From Burhinus oedicnemus (Eukaryota; Chordata; Aves; Charadriiformes; Burhinidae): a stretch of 64,000 nt of DNA. Of this stretch, positions 11,323 through 24,146 are shown in pieces. The translations under genes and the position numbers were made by a program. The DNA lies in contig VFFE01007601.1 in the NCBI GenBank assembly GCA_008921705.1, positions 2,639,878 through 2,703,877 of the forward strand. Direction: 5' to 3'. The notes beneath the pieces are model-generated. The model searched no databases and had not been told where the DNA came from. It saw nothing but the letters and a program-made list of their open reading frames with translations. Positions within the stretch are counted from its first letter, which is position 1. Every line of letters begins with the position of its first letter.

Positions 11323-13043
11323 AGCAGTTGGTATGACAGGTTTATTTCCCTAGCAGTGCTTAATCTTAGCAAAACAGTTTTTAAAATAGATTCAGAAGTC
11401 AGAAAAATAAAACAAATTCTACAAAATTTGAAGTTCTACTTCCATCATTCCAATGTCTTGCTCTTGCCTGTCTGTTTGTAGATGAATCTCCCATTGCTTG
11501 TCCCACTGAAGCTTGAGCAATGTACAGGCAAATAAATTAAAAAACCTTCCTGAACTGGGGGGATTATGTCCTTAGTCCAGGAATTCCGGAAGGGCACATG
11601 GAGTTCAGTTGAGCTGGACGTCTCTTCGCATTCAAGTCCTAAGGGGTCCAAAGATTTTATCATGCTTTTTATAGGGATGTTTGATCACATGCTGAAAAAA
11701 TGTTGAAGTTGGCTAGAGATGCATCTGTCTTCACAATATTTATTGGCTATTTTAGTTTGTTCTAGTGGATAAAGAGACAATTGATTAGAACGGATAAAAA
11801 ACAAAAAAGCATCAGACATAGGGTTTGAACCTGCACTGTGGTACCTCTGTCTTCCATCAAAATACAACAGATCCTATGCACACGTGAGTGAAGGGATGGG
11901 CCTTCCCACTGTGGGCTGTTGCAAAGGGCACATTGGGAGTGTCTGTAGGAGGTGAGGTTTGTGGCCATGTTTAATTCCCATAGAAGTTGACTCCATGGCT
12001 TTGGACCAGCTACAAGGATGTCTCCTGAACTGCTGATTGTTACCCTTATATGGACATTTGAGTGACTGATCAATGTTCTTTCTCAATGCCTACCTGACTT
12101 TTTTATGTGTGGCACTGAGCATCTGGAATATCATGAACCATTTCATGGATTTTAATTGATATTTTGAGCAGAAGGATTCAACGTCCTCAGCCACAGGTCT
12201 ACTCTTCTGTATAAGTGGTTCTCTCTACAATTCTCCACACTCAGCATCAGAAGCTGCTTCCCATCAGTCCTGTAGCCTTTGGGGGACACATGCTACCACT
12301 GCTCCTGCAGAGTGGCAACAGGATGAAGTGGATCCTCCCAAGAAGCTGTCAGCTCCCTCTGCCGGGGGGGAGGCTTTCGGTGGTTTGGACTGTAAGTCAT
12401 TTCTTCTGGGGAAAAGCGGTGGTCTAAGCCCTGTTAATGCTGCTTTGATGGCATTCTTCCATGGGAAGCCTGCCTCAGTAGGGGAGGGAGACATATATTG
12501 ACCTCTGATTTGCTATTGGGACGCTCTACTGTGCCGTGGCTTTGCTGTAGTTCATGATGTTTTCATCTTCAGTATTGCACGGCAAGGGGTAATGAAAGGC
12601 ATTTGTAACTGAGGCCCGCAGTCTGCCGGGATTGACGTCTCCTGGTCAGCTGGAGAAGGTAGGAAGCCTTGCCCTGAGATGGAGTTGTGCGAGACCTCAC
12701 TGTCAGTGAGGAATCCAGGAGTACTGCAGATGCAGTGTGAACACCCAGGCAGACAAATGGTCAGGAATACTTTTCTTGGGGAACTTCTGCAATTGTACAT
12801 AAATCTTCTGGCTTGGTCTGGTTTGTTTTTACCTTTAATCCTGAAGAATTCCTGTCTGATATTATAACCTTATTTTCTCATGTTTTATTAGAACTAACTT
12901 GCAAAGCCTTATTCCAGCATGCATGGGATCCTGAGCTTAGCTTTTCACTGAAAGCTGCCTTTTTAAATCTTTCCCACCTTCCCCTCATTGGTTTTCCATT
13001 TAATATACAGTATCTAAGGAAAATATTGGAAGGAACAATGTGC
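11323..13043. other. Unassigned non-coding DNA
   Basis: Nothing recognisable was found. Overlapping open frames of 60-100 codons on both strands near 11.7-12.5 kb lack motifs or convincing splice boundaries. Confidence 0.5.
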
Positions 13044-13100
13044 TGTTTTCCCTTTTCTGTAAAATGGAGTGACCTGAAGTGTAAAGCACCTAGTAAATGA
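13044..13100 (+). mobile_element. MIR-like fragment, very decayed
   Basis: The phrase TTTTCTGTAAAATGGAGTGA followed by GTGTAAAGCACCTAGTAAATG matches the 3' part of MIR-type SINEs (the 'CTGTAAAATGGGG ... GTAAAGCGCTTAG' pattern). Only about 57 bases are recognisable. Confidence 0.4.
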
Positions 13101-16100
13101 CACTAATGTTGGGAAATAAGCAGCTAAGACCCATAAAATTCAGCAAAAAATTTAAGATATTGTCTTAGGAACTTAATTATTTTTTTCCAGATTCCCTAAT
13201 TTTGGTTTATTTATTTTACAATCTTAAGAGAGTCACAGATTTGAGATTAAAAAACCCTATAGCTAATGCAATTAATATTTTAGTCAAGAATGTAAGGCTC
13301 CATAACCAAAACTGTCATAAAACACAACAGAGCACAAGTGGGGTCTTGTCTGTTATGGCAGTGGGAGTTGAAAGTACTCAGTTCTCTGTGATTATATATC
13401 AGTTTCCTAATCCCCTAGACCATAATTAAGCACTATTCTTGTTGGTACTGGCTTACTAATATTTTTGGCAAGCTTTTTTGCTTGTTGTTTCATCAAATAC
13501 AGATTTCTATGCAAACCTGACAATTCTAATGGCATTTCCTTTTTTTTTCAGTTAGAAGAATGTAAACAAGGTATTTGAGCCAGCTTTCTACAATACTTTA
13601 TCTCTCCACCACCCCTACCCACCCCTCTCACCCCCCATCTCGAATATCTAGCTGTTTAAATTCAGTTGAAAATATCTTTCATTTTTGGGGGTGGGTATTC
13701 TCAGTTTTGACTTAGGAAATCACTTGTAAATCAGAGTAAAATTGTTTTCATGTTATTTTTCCTACTGAGAAAGAAAACTCATTTTTAAGCATAATCATTT
13801 CCCCAGCGCAAAAATTGCGTGTCCTGATGAACTGTGCGTGGCAGACGTGGAGGTGCTGCACCAGAGCCCAGATGCCCCAGCCCAGCCGTGGCAGGCAAAG
13901 GACTTGCACGTAGCAGGAACCGCCTGCCCAGAAGAACCAACAATCTTGAGAATAAACTAAGAAGCAGGAGCTGGACATTACACGCAGAGGGCGTGCAATA
14001 AAATAAAAGTGAGATGCTTCAGATCAAAATGGTAAGCACGAGCAAGTTGTTAGAGTAGTCCTTGGCGTGCCTGATGCCTACAAGTACCACCGCTCCCAAA
14101 ATTTCCAAGGTAGGATTGAGTCGTTGGTGAGACCAGGCAGCTTAGAAGCAGCGAGTCCACTAGCATCTGTGCTGTCCCATGCCAGGTCCTCTCAGTGCCA
14201 AGGAAAGGGCCTACACAGCTTTAATTTTATAGTGTAGGCATAGTCTCTGGGACTGAATACCCTAGAAGACAAATTCTACAAAAGATTTGTTTTGGAAGAC
14301 TATGATCTTTGTAGAGTCTACTTGATGGCCCCCAGTTTTTTCAAAACTATGTACATGCTTCATTGTCCAGGCGCATTGCTGCTGATGGCAAAGAGCTTAT
14401 TCACTGTAGTAGAGGTCTGCCCATAAATAAACACATAGCTGCATAAGCACACACTAATTTTTTCGTCTGCCTAGCACAGCGGGGCTCTAACCCTAACTTG
14501 GGGTTGCTGAGTGCTGTTCTAATAGAAATAAATGATGAAAATTATGGATTTCTTCTTAGATGTTCATTATAGTCTTTTCGAAAATGCTACACTCTTACTC
14601 ATTTAAAACCTTTGACTGCTGATCCCCTCTCCAGGAGAACTGACAACCTGTTGTAAGCAGGCCCGTGTGATGACAGATATGTGATTATATTTAAATAGCC
14701 CTGTCATAAAAAGCATTTCCTATTTTCTTAGCCTGATATTTGAAAGGTTGCATTGCATTTTGTGCGTTCTTAATGAAAACCTTCTGCAGTGTGAAAAAGG
14801 AGTTAAAAGCCCGGAATTAAGCCTGTAGGTACCATTTACCATACAAAATAAATATGTAAAACTTTAAAAAAAAAAAAAATCTATGGGAGTTTCTCATGGT
14901 GGCAAAAAATGTTCCAGTCTGTTCAAAGTACAGATGAATTTGAGTCTCGCTTCCAAAGGAAGGCTCATGTTGCTAATCTCCCGTGTCCTGCTGTTTGAAC
15001 TCATCAGCTTCAGAGGTGATAAGAACATGTTATTATGCAAACCATCAAAGTTTATTTACACAGCTTCTTAAAACAGATTCTTTCAGTGGTATGGCCAGGT
15101 GGTTAATATCTATTGTCAAATTTGTTATGCATGCCAGTTCGGTAGTACACATTCTCCATCCTGTAAGCAAGATATTGTCCACTGTACAATGCTCTGTCAT
15201 CCTAAAGCTGAGGGGTTAGCACACTCTCATCTTTAATCTCCTGGAATCCTTCTTTTCCTTTGATTTTGAAATCTATGAACACTCTCACAGAGCATATCCT
15301 TCAATAAACACAATAAAAAATCAAGTACCCCAAGCATCTTTAAGTTCAAAATTACACATCAAGCAGGAATCTAGCAATGCAGTGCCAGTCTACCATAAAG
15401 TCTTTCATCTTTGCAAATCTTGGGAGCACTCTAGTGTTCCCAGATTGCCAGGTGAGCTCTCTGTTCTGAATATTTTTAAGTGGCTCGAGCACTTGATTCT
15501 GGGACTCCCAACTTAATGTTTCCTCAAATGCATCTAAATTTCAAAGGATGGCTGTTCAACGCTCTCTGAACAGCAGGCTGTTTTTCTTCTGGTATCTATA
15601 AACTGAGGCAACAAAGGCCACTCATCTCTTTTTTAAGTGTTGAACATATTTTGAATATGTTTAATTTAACTACAAACCATTTGTAACAGCTGTGCATCAT
15701 TAGGTCTTCTCCTATATTTAAAAAGCTTTGCTTCTGTGTGGGATATAAATCACAGAATAAAATGTATCAGGGAAAATGGGAAATGGAGATACCAATTTAT
15801 ATACAAAGGAAACACTGGAAGATTTATTATCAGTGATTTTCTTAAATCTGCTTAGACAGCCAGGACAACATTTTCCAGACTGGATGCGGCTGCGGTTTTT
15901 CACATCCATAGGTCAGCAGTTTGTGGGGGATCCTTGGAGAGCTCAGACTTGAACTAAAGGGAACCAACAGTAATGAAATGTCTTACAGTGAGCACCAAAC
16001 TGCCAGGGGCTGCTGGAAATCACCACCCCAAATGAGGGTCTTGGCATCACACCCAAACCTCACTGAGGTGGTGGAGGTGACAGTGGGAGCTGCGTGTCGC

Positions 16101-16964
16101 GAACGTCGCTGACTCAGTGTCACAGGGATCAAGCTTTAACTGGGAGGAGCCCTTGGCGCACCAGGGCGTCAGGGTATTTTGAAAAAAATTAAATATTCTT
16201 ACATCTTAAGTCAGCTTACAACAGCTTAAGAAGATCAGTTGGACATTTGTGGCCTAGGTTATCAGCAGGGTTATTTGAGTAAGCCCACACTGTGAAGGCC
16301 ACAGTAACTTAGATTACTTTGCAATTGCTGTGGACTAGAAGACCATGGCTTCCAGGTGCCAGCAATAACAGAAGCAAAGTCACCTGAACAGTATTGCAAA
16401 TTCTAGACAAACTCACTGAGAAATTTTAAGCAACTTGACTGTTTTTCACAGAAAAAAAAAAAAAAGCACTGCTAGAAGAATGCCACTTTTAAGAACCTTG
16501 CACAATGCAAACACTTAACAAACACTTCCAGAACCTTGGAATCCAAAAATTATTTTCACTTCCTTGCCTCTTTTGACATTACTTCCCCTGACAATGACAA
16601 TTGCCTCAAAACTGCGTATTGCTTTCCAGCTAAAGCTTGACCTTTGCTGCTTTTCTTCTTCAACAAGTAACACTGCTAAAATTATACATCAGACAAGAAA
16701 GTGAATGAATCATCCAGCTATGAAAGACTTATTTTGAAACTGTAGGAAAATATATACCTGGGCATGTGGTTCTGGAGTTAACTAAATCACCACATTTGCA
16801 AATCCTTAGACCTTAGCTCCCTGTAGAGTTGATTTTAAATTCTGAGAGGAAGACCACAAGCAAAGTTTGCAGAACAGCATGCAGCACATATGCAACAATA
16901 TCCATGAACAGTAAAACCAAGATTTCCCATAGTTCATGTGGTGTTAAGGAGGACAGAAGCACTT
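13101..16964. other. Unassigned non-coding DNA
   Basis: No gene was identified. The stretch contains a poly(A) run with an upstream AATAAA (14847-14879, listed separately) and a second A run at about 16452-16465. The short segment near 13800-13990 is less AT-rich, with several CpGs, but has no recognisable coding content. Confidence 0.5.
14847..14879 (+). other. AATAAA plus A14 tract, possible retrocopy tail
   Basis: AATAAA at 14847-14852 is followed 13 bases later by a run of 14 A at 14866-14879. That spacing is typical of a polyadenylated transcript end. The roughly 150 bases upstream hold no coding sequence I recognise, and I found no flanking target duplication. A chance A-rich tract is the main alternative. 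Confidence 0.25.
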
Positions 16965-17014
16965 ATAGAATATTAGAATCATAGAATATCTTGGGTTGGA
17001 AGTGACCCATAATA
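16965..17014 (-). mobile_element. CR1 LINE, 3' tip
   Basis: About 50 bases read TAGAATCATAGAATATCTTG followed by GGTTGGAAGTGACCCAT. This is the complement of a CR1 3' end with its terminal TTCTATGATTCTA repeat. CR1 copies are usually 5'-truncated and this is an extreme case. Confidence 0.85.
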
Positions 17015-18239
17015 TTGCAGGTTTCATTCATATAGATAACATTTTCAGGCAGGTTACATCTACCAAAGCTCTGCTCGTTCATGTGAGAAACCAGAACTTT
17101 TGTTGGCCAGAAGACTTCCAAGTAGGAAGCAAACAAGCATTGCCCACCTCATCCCTATTTAATACCTATCATTGGTGGTGTCAGTCTACTCTCAGTGGTC
17201 GTGCAGCCACCCTCCAAGAATATATCATCATAGCTAACTGGCATTAGGCTGACTTTGCAGGAAGGCAAAATACTGAGAAAAGTGGGAAAGAGAAGTGCCT
17301 TTAAGCAGGTCCTTCCAAAACCAATCTGAAGCACAGTGCTGAAGAGACAATAACAGCCATTTTTATGCAGCACATTTCATCCCCAGATGTGGTTAATCGT
17401 GAATAGCTGCTGCCAGGACTGGGCCTGTTCTGTGGATGAGAGGACTATACCTCTCTATCCCAAACCAGAAAGAATGTGGAGAAAGCAAAGATACACAAAT
17501 TACATCCAGCCAACATGTTCCTGACTTTATTTATGTTGGGAAGGTGAAAGACAGAGCAGACTTTCTAGACTATTTTGGTAATTAGAATGATTTAAAAATG
17601 TGGCTAGGCAACAGAGCGTACAGACCTTAGGCTGTTCTGCCAGCTCATCTAAGTCATCATCCGCAGCATCACTTGCTATTTGGTTACTAGACATCCTCGG
17701 GGTTGAGCACATCAGTCATGCTGCAGCATTCCAAAATGTTTCATCTGGGTTTTTTGTTTGTCATTTAAAAACAAGGACATGTGCCCACAAAGAATATAAT
17801 TGGATGTGCAACTTCATTTGCCTTTGTGGTCTGCTCTTGAAGTTGGACCCAGGATGCAATGACAAACCAGTGCTAGATGCATGTCAGTTGCAAAGAGAAG
17901 TCATTGGGAGCTGCAAGGTTCTGCAGCTCATTAAGGCTCAGGCATGCCATTTGAAGTTGGAAATCTTGGCTACTGTGACAGGGAACGAGCAGCAGAGAGG
18001 TAACAACCTGGGCTTCTGATTTTCATTTGAGACACACTATACAATGGGGAAAACTTTTCCAATCTACTGCAAAGTGGGACAGGAAGTTTTTGTCCGTATG
18101 TCAAGTGTCTCTCCTACTGTTAGGATCTGGAAAGTGAGGTATGACACTAATAATTGCAATTGTGAGCTAAACTTTCAACAGAGCTGACTCAGACAAGGTC
18201 TTGTGGAAGCGAGTGTGCTGTTCTTAATGCGTACTTAAG
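17015..18239. other. Unassigned DNA with one weak exon-like frame
   Basis: The + strand has a 139-codon open frame at 17600-18019, the longest in the window outside the CR1. It is cysteine-rich with no recognisable domain. On the minus strand over the same bases, 17626-17712 encodes an acidic peptide (SDAADDDLDELAEQPK) ending at AAG followed by a weak GTCTGT donor. Neither is recognised, and at most one can be real. Confidence 0.3.
17626..17712 (-). other. Weak candidate coding exon, acidic peptide
   Basis: Reading on the minus strand, two in-frame ATGs (17712 and 17694) lead into 23-29 codons ending ...DELAEQPK. The exon would end at 17626 with AAG before GTCTGT. A TGA lies two codons upstream of the first ATG, so this would have to be a first coding exon. 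The acidic composition is protein-like, but the donor is poor and no family is recognised. Confidence 0.12.
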
Positions 18240-18292
18240 TTTACATAGCACCCTTCATCTGAGAGGTCACTTAAGGGCTATACAAATACAGA
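18240..18292 (+). mobile_element. Possible ancient amniote repeat fragment
   Basis: TTTACATAGCACCCTTCATC followed by GGGCTATACAAATAC resembles a widespread old amniote repeat phrase ('ATATAGCGCCTTTCATCC ... GCTTTACAAAT'). The match is short and decayed, so this is tentative. Confidence 0.35.
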
Positions 18293-21200
18293 CCAGCATG
18301 TTAATATACTGCTTTATCATATGGAAATTCAATGCTGTGGCACATCATGCAGGAATATGACATGCGTAAGAACTTAAAATGTATTGCTCCCTGCCATACT
18401 ATCACATGGAGAACATAGGTAGCGTGAAAGTAACTGCCTTAGCTGGAACCTAGAGATAATACGCCTGTCGTTAGGGCTTTTCAATGACCATAGAAGAGCA
18501 GAGCCTTGTGCTGGAGTATCATTTGACAAAGGAATAATTTATGTAATGGTGTTAGGTTAGATGCTAGGCACGTGCTTAAAATTAACCTCTAAGAAGACCC
18601 AATTGCATAAGTTGCTCTGTCATGCACCCCACTTTAGAGGCTTATAATCCCTAAACTGTAGAGATGCCTCATCCCACAACTGCTAACTGATACTTACACC
18701 TATAAATTATTGAGAATACCTAAACAAAATGCCAGAACTTCTCTGTACAGTTGTAGGAAAGGCCAATGGTACCTAAGTGGGACCCTCTTCTCTCCTCGCA
18801 GACTGGACGGGAAGATAAGGTGCTTACAAATACCTTCCATGCAAAGTCCATCTAAAATCCCTTTCTTCTCTTGTCCGTGAGCATCAGTCAGGACCAGTCA
18901 TTATCCATTTGTTCACTTGAGATTCAGAGCATGAATGTGTTTCACTCAGATGACAGCCATCTAACTGAGCAAGGACTCAGCCAGGGCTTCCCAGCAGGAG
19001 TGGGAGTGCTCCAGCAGGGGTGGGCTGTAGGGCCGCTGCTGCTGTCCCAGGGGGAAGGGAAGCACTAGCACCTCAGTACCACGGCCCTCCCAAACACATG
19101 TGGGTGCCTAAAGTTATTGTCAAAAATGGAGGTGGTGGTTAGGTTCTTCTGGGGTTGGGCACTGATGGAGTGCAAGCAATCTGATTGCTCTCCAAGACCA
19201 GACTTACACATCACCTGAGTAAGCAGTCTGAATTTCACCCTTAACCACGAGTCCTTATTTCAGTGCTGTCTGAAGTCCTTCTTGAGCTTTTAAATCCTTG
19301 CCCTGAAAACATTTTCCCCTGATAAGATACATGATTTAATAACCCTTTTAAAATATAATAAGAAAGAAAGAAAATTGAGAACCCGAGTTCTGCATAGTAA
19401 GGTCAAATACTCAGTTCCTTCTCCAAGCTGAGCTCATCAGGCTTGGAAAACTCAGGACGTAACTGTGTCGCTCCAGCTTTTCTTTAAAGAGTTTTAACCT
19501 GATGTCCAAAACAAAGCAGTAAATTAGATGAACCTGTCAGCTGAAATTCAATGTCCTTAGCTGAAACTTGGCATGTAGTTTTGCCAGCTCAGTTATAGAT
19601 TTTTTTTTATGACTATTTGGCTTTTTATTTCTCTGTGTGCCTTTTTTTTTATCTCCTCCTTCTTTTCCGCCTTAAAATGTACTTTCCATTACAATAGTTG
19701 AGCAGAGTAAAGCACCACATTACTAACTTCTCTAATGTAACCATTTTACTTAAATATTCTAGACACTGGAGCCATTTTCTATTAAACTTACAGGTTTCCT
19801 TCTTTCTGTCATTGGAACATGCTTTTAAATGTAAATTATTTTGTTTCTAAGGCGTATGGAAATGAAAGTAATGTGGAAATTCACTTTGCTCAAATGAGGC
19901 TAAACACAGCATTAAAAAAGGTACAAGAGCATATGATGCCAATCAATGCAGGAACATCTATTTCATTTCCATTGCCAAGTTCTGTAATTCTAACACCTAC
20001 GAAATCCGTTTTTCTCCAGGTAGATCTTAGTTCAAACACTGACTAACACAGTGTATTTTGAAGATTTAAGTTTTATCAGTGCACATTTTAGGAGTCCCTT
20101 CACATCAAAACTAATATTGTATTGTTTAGAATTACCAAGGAAAACTTTATACAGTCAATTTTTCCCTTTCCTTTCTCATCTGGACCTCATAGTGATGATA
20201 TCAGCACTTTAAAAAGCCCTATTCACTGCTTCCTGTAACATTTGAAATATTACAACCTTACTTTACTTGCAGGTCATTACCACCTTGAAAGGAGCCTGAA
20301 ATGCCATGAGAAAAGGTAGCTTGAATTGTCACTCTATTCTCCACCCTCAGCTGATTGGGAGCAATGTTGATTACCAGGGATAGTCAGAGCTGTTTAGAAA
20401 TTTTAAAACTGCTGCCCTTTCTCTGACTTCTGGATTTGCTGGCTTGTTGCTAGCAGTTCTAAAGAAGCCGTGGTTCTCCAGGCCAGAGAGCAATATTTAC
20501 CCTCTTCTTTTGAACTTGCCATGATTTCTTCTCAAATTTCCTTCAGTATCAGTAAGGGAAGCAGAAACAAACAAACAAAAAACTTTTATTGGGAGGAAAA
20601 ATAAGCTAAAGTAGCTTTCTAAAGAAGCAGAAACTGAGTTGAAGAAAGTTGGGTTTATTAGATTCTGCTTTAAGGCTTGACCTTAAGTTCTACAGGTCAC
20701 ATGAAGAGCAGCAACGTTTCTATAGGCATTTTACATACGTGTCCTGTTGCTGTCCTGTGTTCCTAACAAACCCCAAAGAGAATGACATCATACACTTTCA
20801 TATGACTACAAAAGGAAGTTTGAATCTCCCAGCATCATGCATTTGAAAGGTTTCCTGAAAGTGATATTTACCTATAGGCAAAGCTTTATCTATACCCCTA
20901 CACTAAGTAAACCAGAATTAGACTGCCCAACACTTTCACTCTTAGAGTCATTTCTTAATCAAGATGGCATCTCAATCTTATTGATGACAGTGAGAATCCA
21001 GAATAGTCACACTAAACACAATGGTGTTATTAGAAGTTTGTATATGAAAAACAGTAATCAGTGCAGTAATGATTTGTATGTATCTTAGTTTAAATGCAGA
21101 TCTATCTTTCACATCTATTTAAATATCTCTTCAAACATTAATGTATCAGCCTTCAGCTGTGTCATGGGTATAGCTGCCTCAGAAGGATGTACCTCAGGTA

Positions 21201-22900
21201 CTGAGATATGGAAAGAGAAAATAACTGGCTCACAAAAAAAAAAAAAAATTTAACAGAATTCAGATTGGAATCCTCATCTCCTTTCCAGCCAGTGTTTTTA
21301 TCGTAACACCCTCTTTTTTCCCGAAGCTTGGAACAAAAGAAATATAGCCTAATGCAGATTTTATCTTCTGTGGAGAAGCTGTGAAATAGGAGCTCCACAG
21401 TATCACTGTCCTTTACACAGTGGGAGTGACTCATCGGCAGTGTCAAGCGTTGTTTGCTCTTCTGATCCGCTCACTTACAGAGATGCATCCAGAAGCCTGC
21501 TTGTTTACGCAGGACTCCTTCCCAAAGTTTACTATTTTCTGTTAATAAAAATACTTTCTTCTGTCTAGGTCTTCATTACTGGCAGCTGGTACACTCCAGT
21601 GGCCGGCTGTGAGGTGCTGGTGGTCCAGCACTCACCAAGGCTCCAACAAGAACGGGCAGATGGTCCGTGTAGGTGGGATGTTAGAGTGGCATTCGAGAAT
21701 ATCAGCAGTTGTAAGAGCTAACACTGACATTCATTTTGGAAGTGGGACAGACCCACTCCATGGGTTTTCAATCTTAAAGCCATCTGTAACTTTCCAGAGT
21801 TAGCTTACATATTCCTGGAAGAGCATCCAGCACAGGCCCACTCCAGGGCTCCTTGGCTCTTCATCTGTGTGTTTAAGTGGATGGCAGACTTCATCTTGAG
21901 GAGCAATCCCTCTGTTGCCATTGTTGAACAACAGGCAGTAAATAAAAGAGTTAAGGATAATCTAGTAATTAGGAACAACCTACTGCATGTCTTTGCCAAA
22001 TCAGTCTTTCTATCAGAAATGTATGAATCCACATGAGGAATATGTGCTACCCTTTGTAGCATTCATAGATGGTTATTGTTCAAAACCAGATTTTATGTCT
22101 AAGACTCATCTCTAAAAACAACAGCAAAATGGACGAGCTACCAAGTAGAGCTTGAAAGGAGTAGGGAGAGCATCCTCTCTCTCCATCACAGTTCAATGAA
22201 AGTTGGTTAACTGCATGTTACTAGTTTTTCACAACTCAGCCTAAGGCTTTAGAAGTGCAAATGCTCATATGGCCTTTCTCCTTTCTTTCCATTGTAAAGT
22301 CCGGACTAGTTATTACTTGTTATTTTTATTCTTGCTACAACTCTATAGAGTTTTCAATGGGAAACTTCAGCAGCACCATATTTCTCCTTTTACAGCTTTT
22401 TTGCTGTGTACGTGTTTGGTTACTCCAAAATTTGAAAATGAGAAAGCAACATCCCATTCTACATAAGCTTTCCCAGCTGGCAGGCTGTTAGAGATGAAAT
22501 ATCAAATCACAAGATTTAAAAGGGGAAAATTGAAAGCTGCATCATTTGATTAACCTCTGTGTCTCACGTGTGAAAATCAACGTTAATGAAGTTTACTTTC
22601 ATGTAAGCTGAGCAATACTTCTCAGAGCATTTGGGAGCCCAGAGCACTGTCATTTATCTAATGTTGAGATTTTCCAATGCAGTTTTTAATAGCTTATCTA
22701 CAAACCCATGTCTTTACAAGACAGTCTCTGCAATATAGATCCAAATTCTCACCATAACCGCTACCTACCATTGTTCTACAACTTTAATGTTGAACAAGCC
22801 TGAAATGGAAATCTGATGATTTAGTTCAACACTACAATTAGGTGATGGCTAAACTAAAGTCCCTGATTTTCCAGAGACTGTCCTTCTCCTTTTCCTTTCT

Positions 22901-22935
22901 TTTCTATTCTTTCTGTGGAATAGAAAGAATAGAAA
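22901..22935. repeat. Perfect inverted repeat, 14-bp stem, 7-base loop
   Basis: TTTCTATTCTTTCT at 22901-22914 is exactly complementary to AGAAAGAATAGAAA at 22922-22935, with the loop GTGGAAT between. The left arm continues a pyrimidine tract and the right arm is purine-rich, so it may have arisen by a local template switch copying the tract in reverse. Confidence 0.9.
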
Positions 22936-23102
22936 CTCTCAGGTGAACAGAATTTTCTAAAGCAAATTAGTTTAATGATGATGCCTTTTCCACAAATCAA
23001 TGATGCACATTAAAGATTCAGAATGCACTTTAGAGCCATCCAAAATATGGAAAGTAGCAAGGTACCAGGGCAATCCCCCCTCTAAATTATAGATTGAGAA
23101 TT

Positions 23103-23190
23103 AGATTCTGCCCTCAACTGGGTAGGTGCAAATCCATTAATTTCAGAGCAGCTGCTTAGGGTTGACATTGAAGTGGCTGAGATCAGAACT
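23103..23190. mobile_element. Possible ancient amniote repeat fragment
   Basis: The phrases GATTCTGCCCTCAACTGGGT, GTGCAAATCCATTAATTTCA and GACATTGAAGTGGCTGAGAT resemble an old amniote repeat in which an 'AGATTCTG ... TACACC ... GTAAATCC ... TTGAAGTCAATGG ... TGAGATCAGA' order is common. The similarity is partial and recalled from memory, so confidence is low. Confidence 0.3.
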
Positions 23191-24000
23191 CAGCTGGGGA
23201 GCTGGTTCTTTCCCATTGCTCGCGGTAAGTAGTAAGTACCTGATGCCTTGAGTTGCCCTACCAATCATCCTCTACTATGCTGAATTAAAGTGTGCATACT
23301 ATGTAAACTATGGGATATTATGGGTCCATTTCTTTTATGTTGTAGCAGGATGTGTGGGGAATTGATGAATGCATCTGTGAGCAGCATAATGAAATATTTG
23401 GAAATCTAGTTCAATTGTTTCTACTTAATGATCTACAAGTCCCTGTAGTTTGGTGGAATATCATGTGGGGCTCTTTGCAAGTGTTAAGCCTAATATAAGT
23501 CTGCTTCAATTTGCAATAAATGGATCTGTACATGCATTGGAAAACATTTTACAAATACACAAATAGAAAAAATATGTGAAACAATGGTTTAGTTCTCTTT
23601 TTCTCCACTGCATATTTTATTTTATTTAGCTTTAGGTTGGAAAGCCTTCCACTTAAAATATTTGTATAAGCTTTGACAGTGTTTTCAACCTTTCAGATAG
23701 ACCCCAAAGAAATTCTAGGTAGTTTTTAAATGCACGCTAACGAAACAAATATGTTCTTAAAACCCCATTTCCTGCATCCTTCTGAATCAATGAAGCATGG
23801 GATTTTTGATCTTTTTAAGGGACAACAGAAGGACACACTTAAATTATGCATTACTGGTGAAGGAAGAGCTGTAATGAAAATCTTTGACACTTATTTGGAC
23901 AGATCCTGAGGTGTAGTAAACTGAGAAAATCAGCCAGAAGTCAATACTCACATTAAAAGGAGATCTAAGTCATACACTATACTGTCACATCTGAGGATGT

Positions 24001-24146
24001 CATAGTATCATAGAATAGTGCAGTTGGAAGGGACCTTTAAAGGCCATGTAGTCCACCCCCCCTTCAACGAGCAGGGACATCTTCAACTAAAGCAATCTGA
24101 ATTGCTCAGAGCCTCGTCCAACCTGACCTTGAGTGTTTCCAGGGTT
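24001..24146 (-). mobile_element. CR1 LINE, 3' end fragment
   Basis: The + strand begins with ATCATAGAATAGTGCAGTTG and continues GGAAGGGACCTTTAAAGG, then CAGGGACATCTTCAACTA and GTCCAACCTGACCTTGAGTG. This is the reverse complement of a CR1 3' end. Homology fades after the 'GTGTTTCCAGGG' phrase. Several small indels show it is not recent. Confidence 0.92.

Larger units (their letters stand above)
18293..24000. other. Unassigned non-coding DNA
   Basis: No gene was found. Small features within it are a 15-base A run at 21234-21248, a perfect 14-bp inverted repeat at 22901-22935, and a possible ancient repeat at 23103-23190. Short open frames occur on both strands without motifs. Confidence 0.5.

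Noticed and set aside
11805..11880. On the minus strand GGTTCAAACC resembles a tRNA/pol III B box and is followed by a T run.
   Set aside because: The T stem pairs poorly, no A box is present at the right distance and no acceptor stem closes. Chance is more likely.
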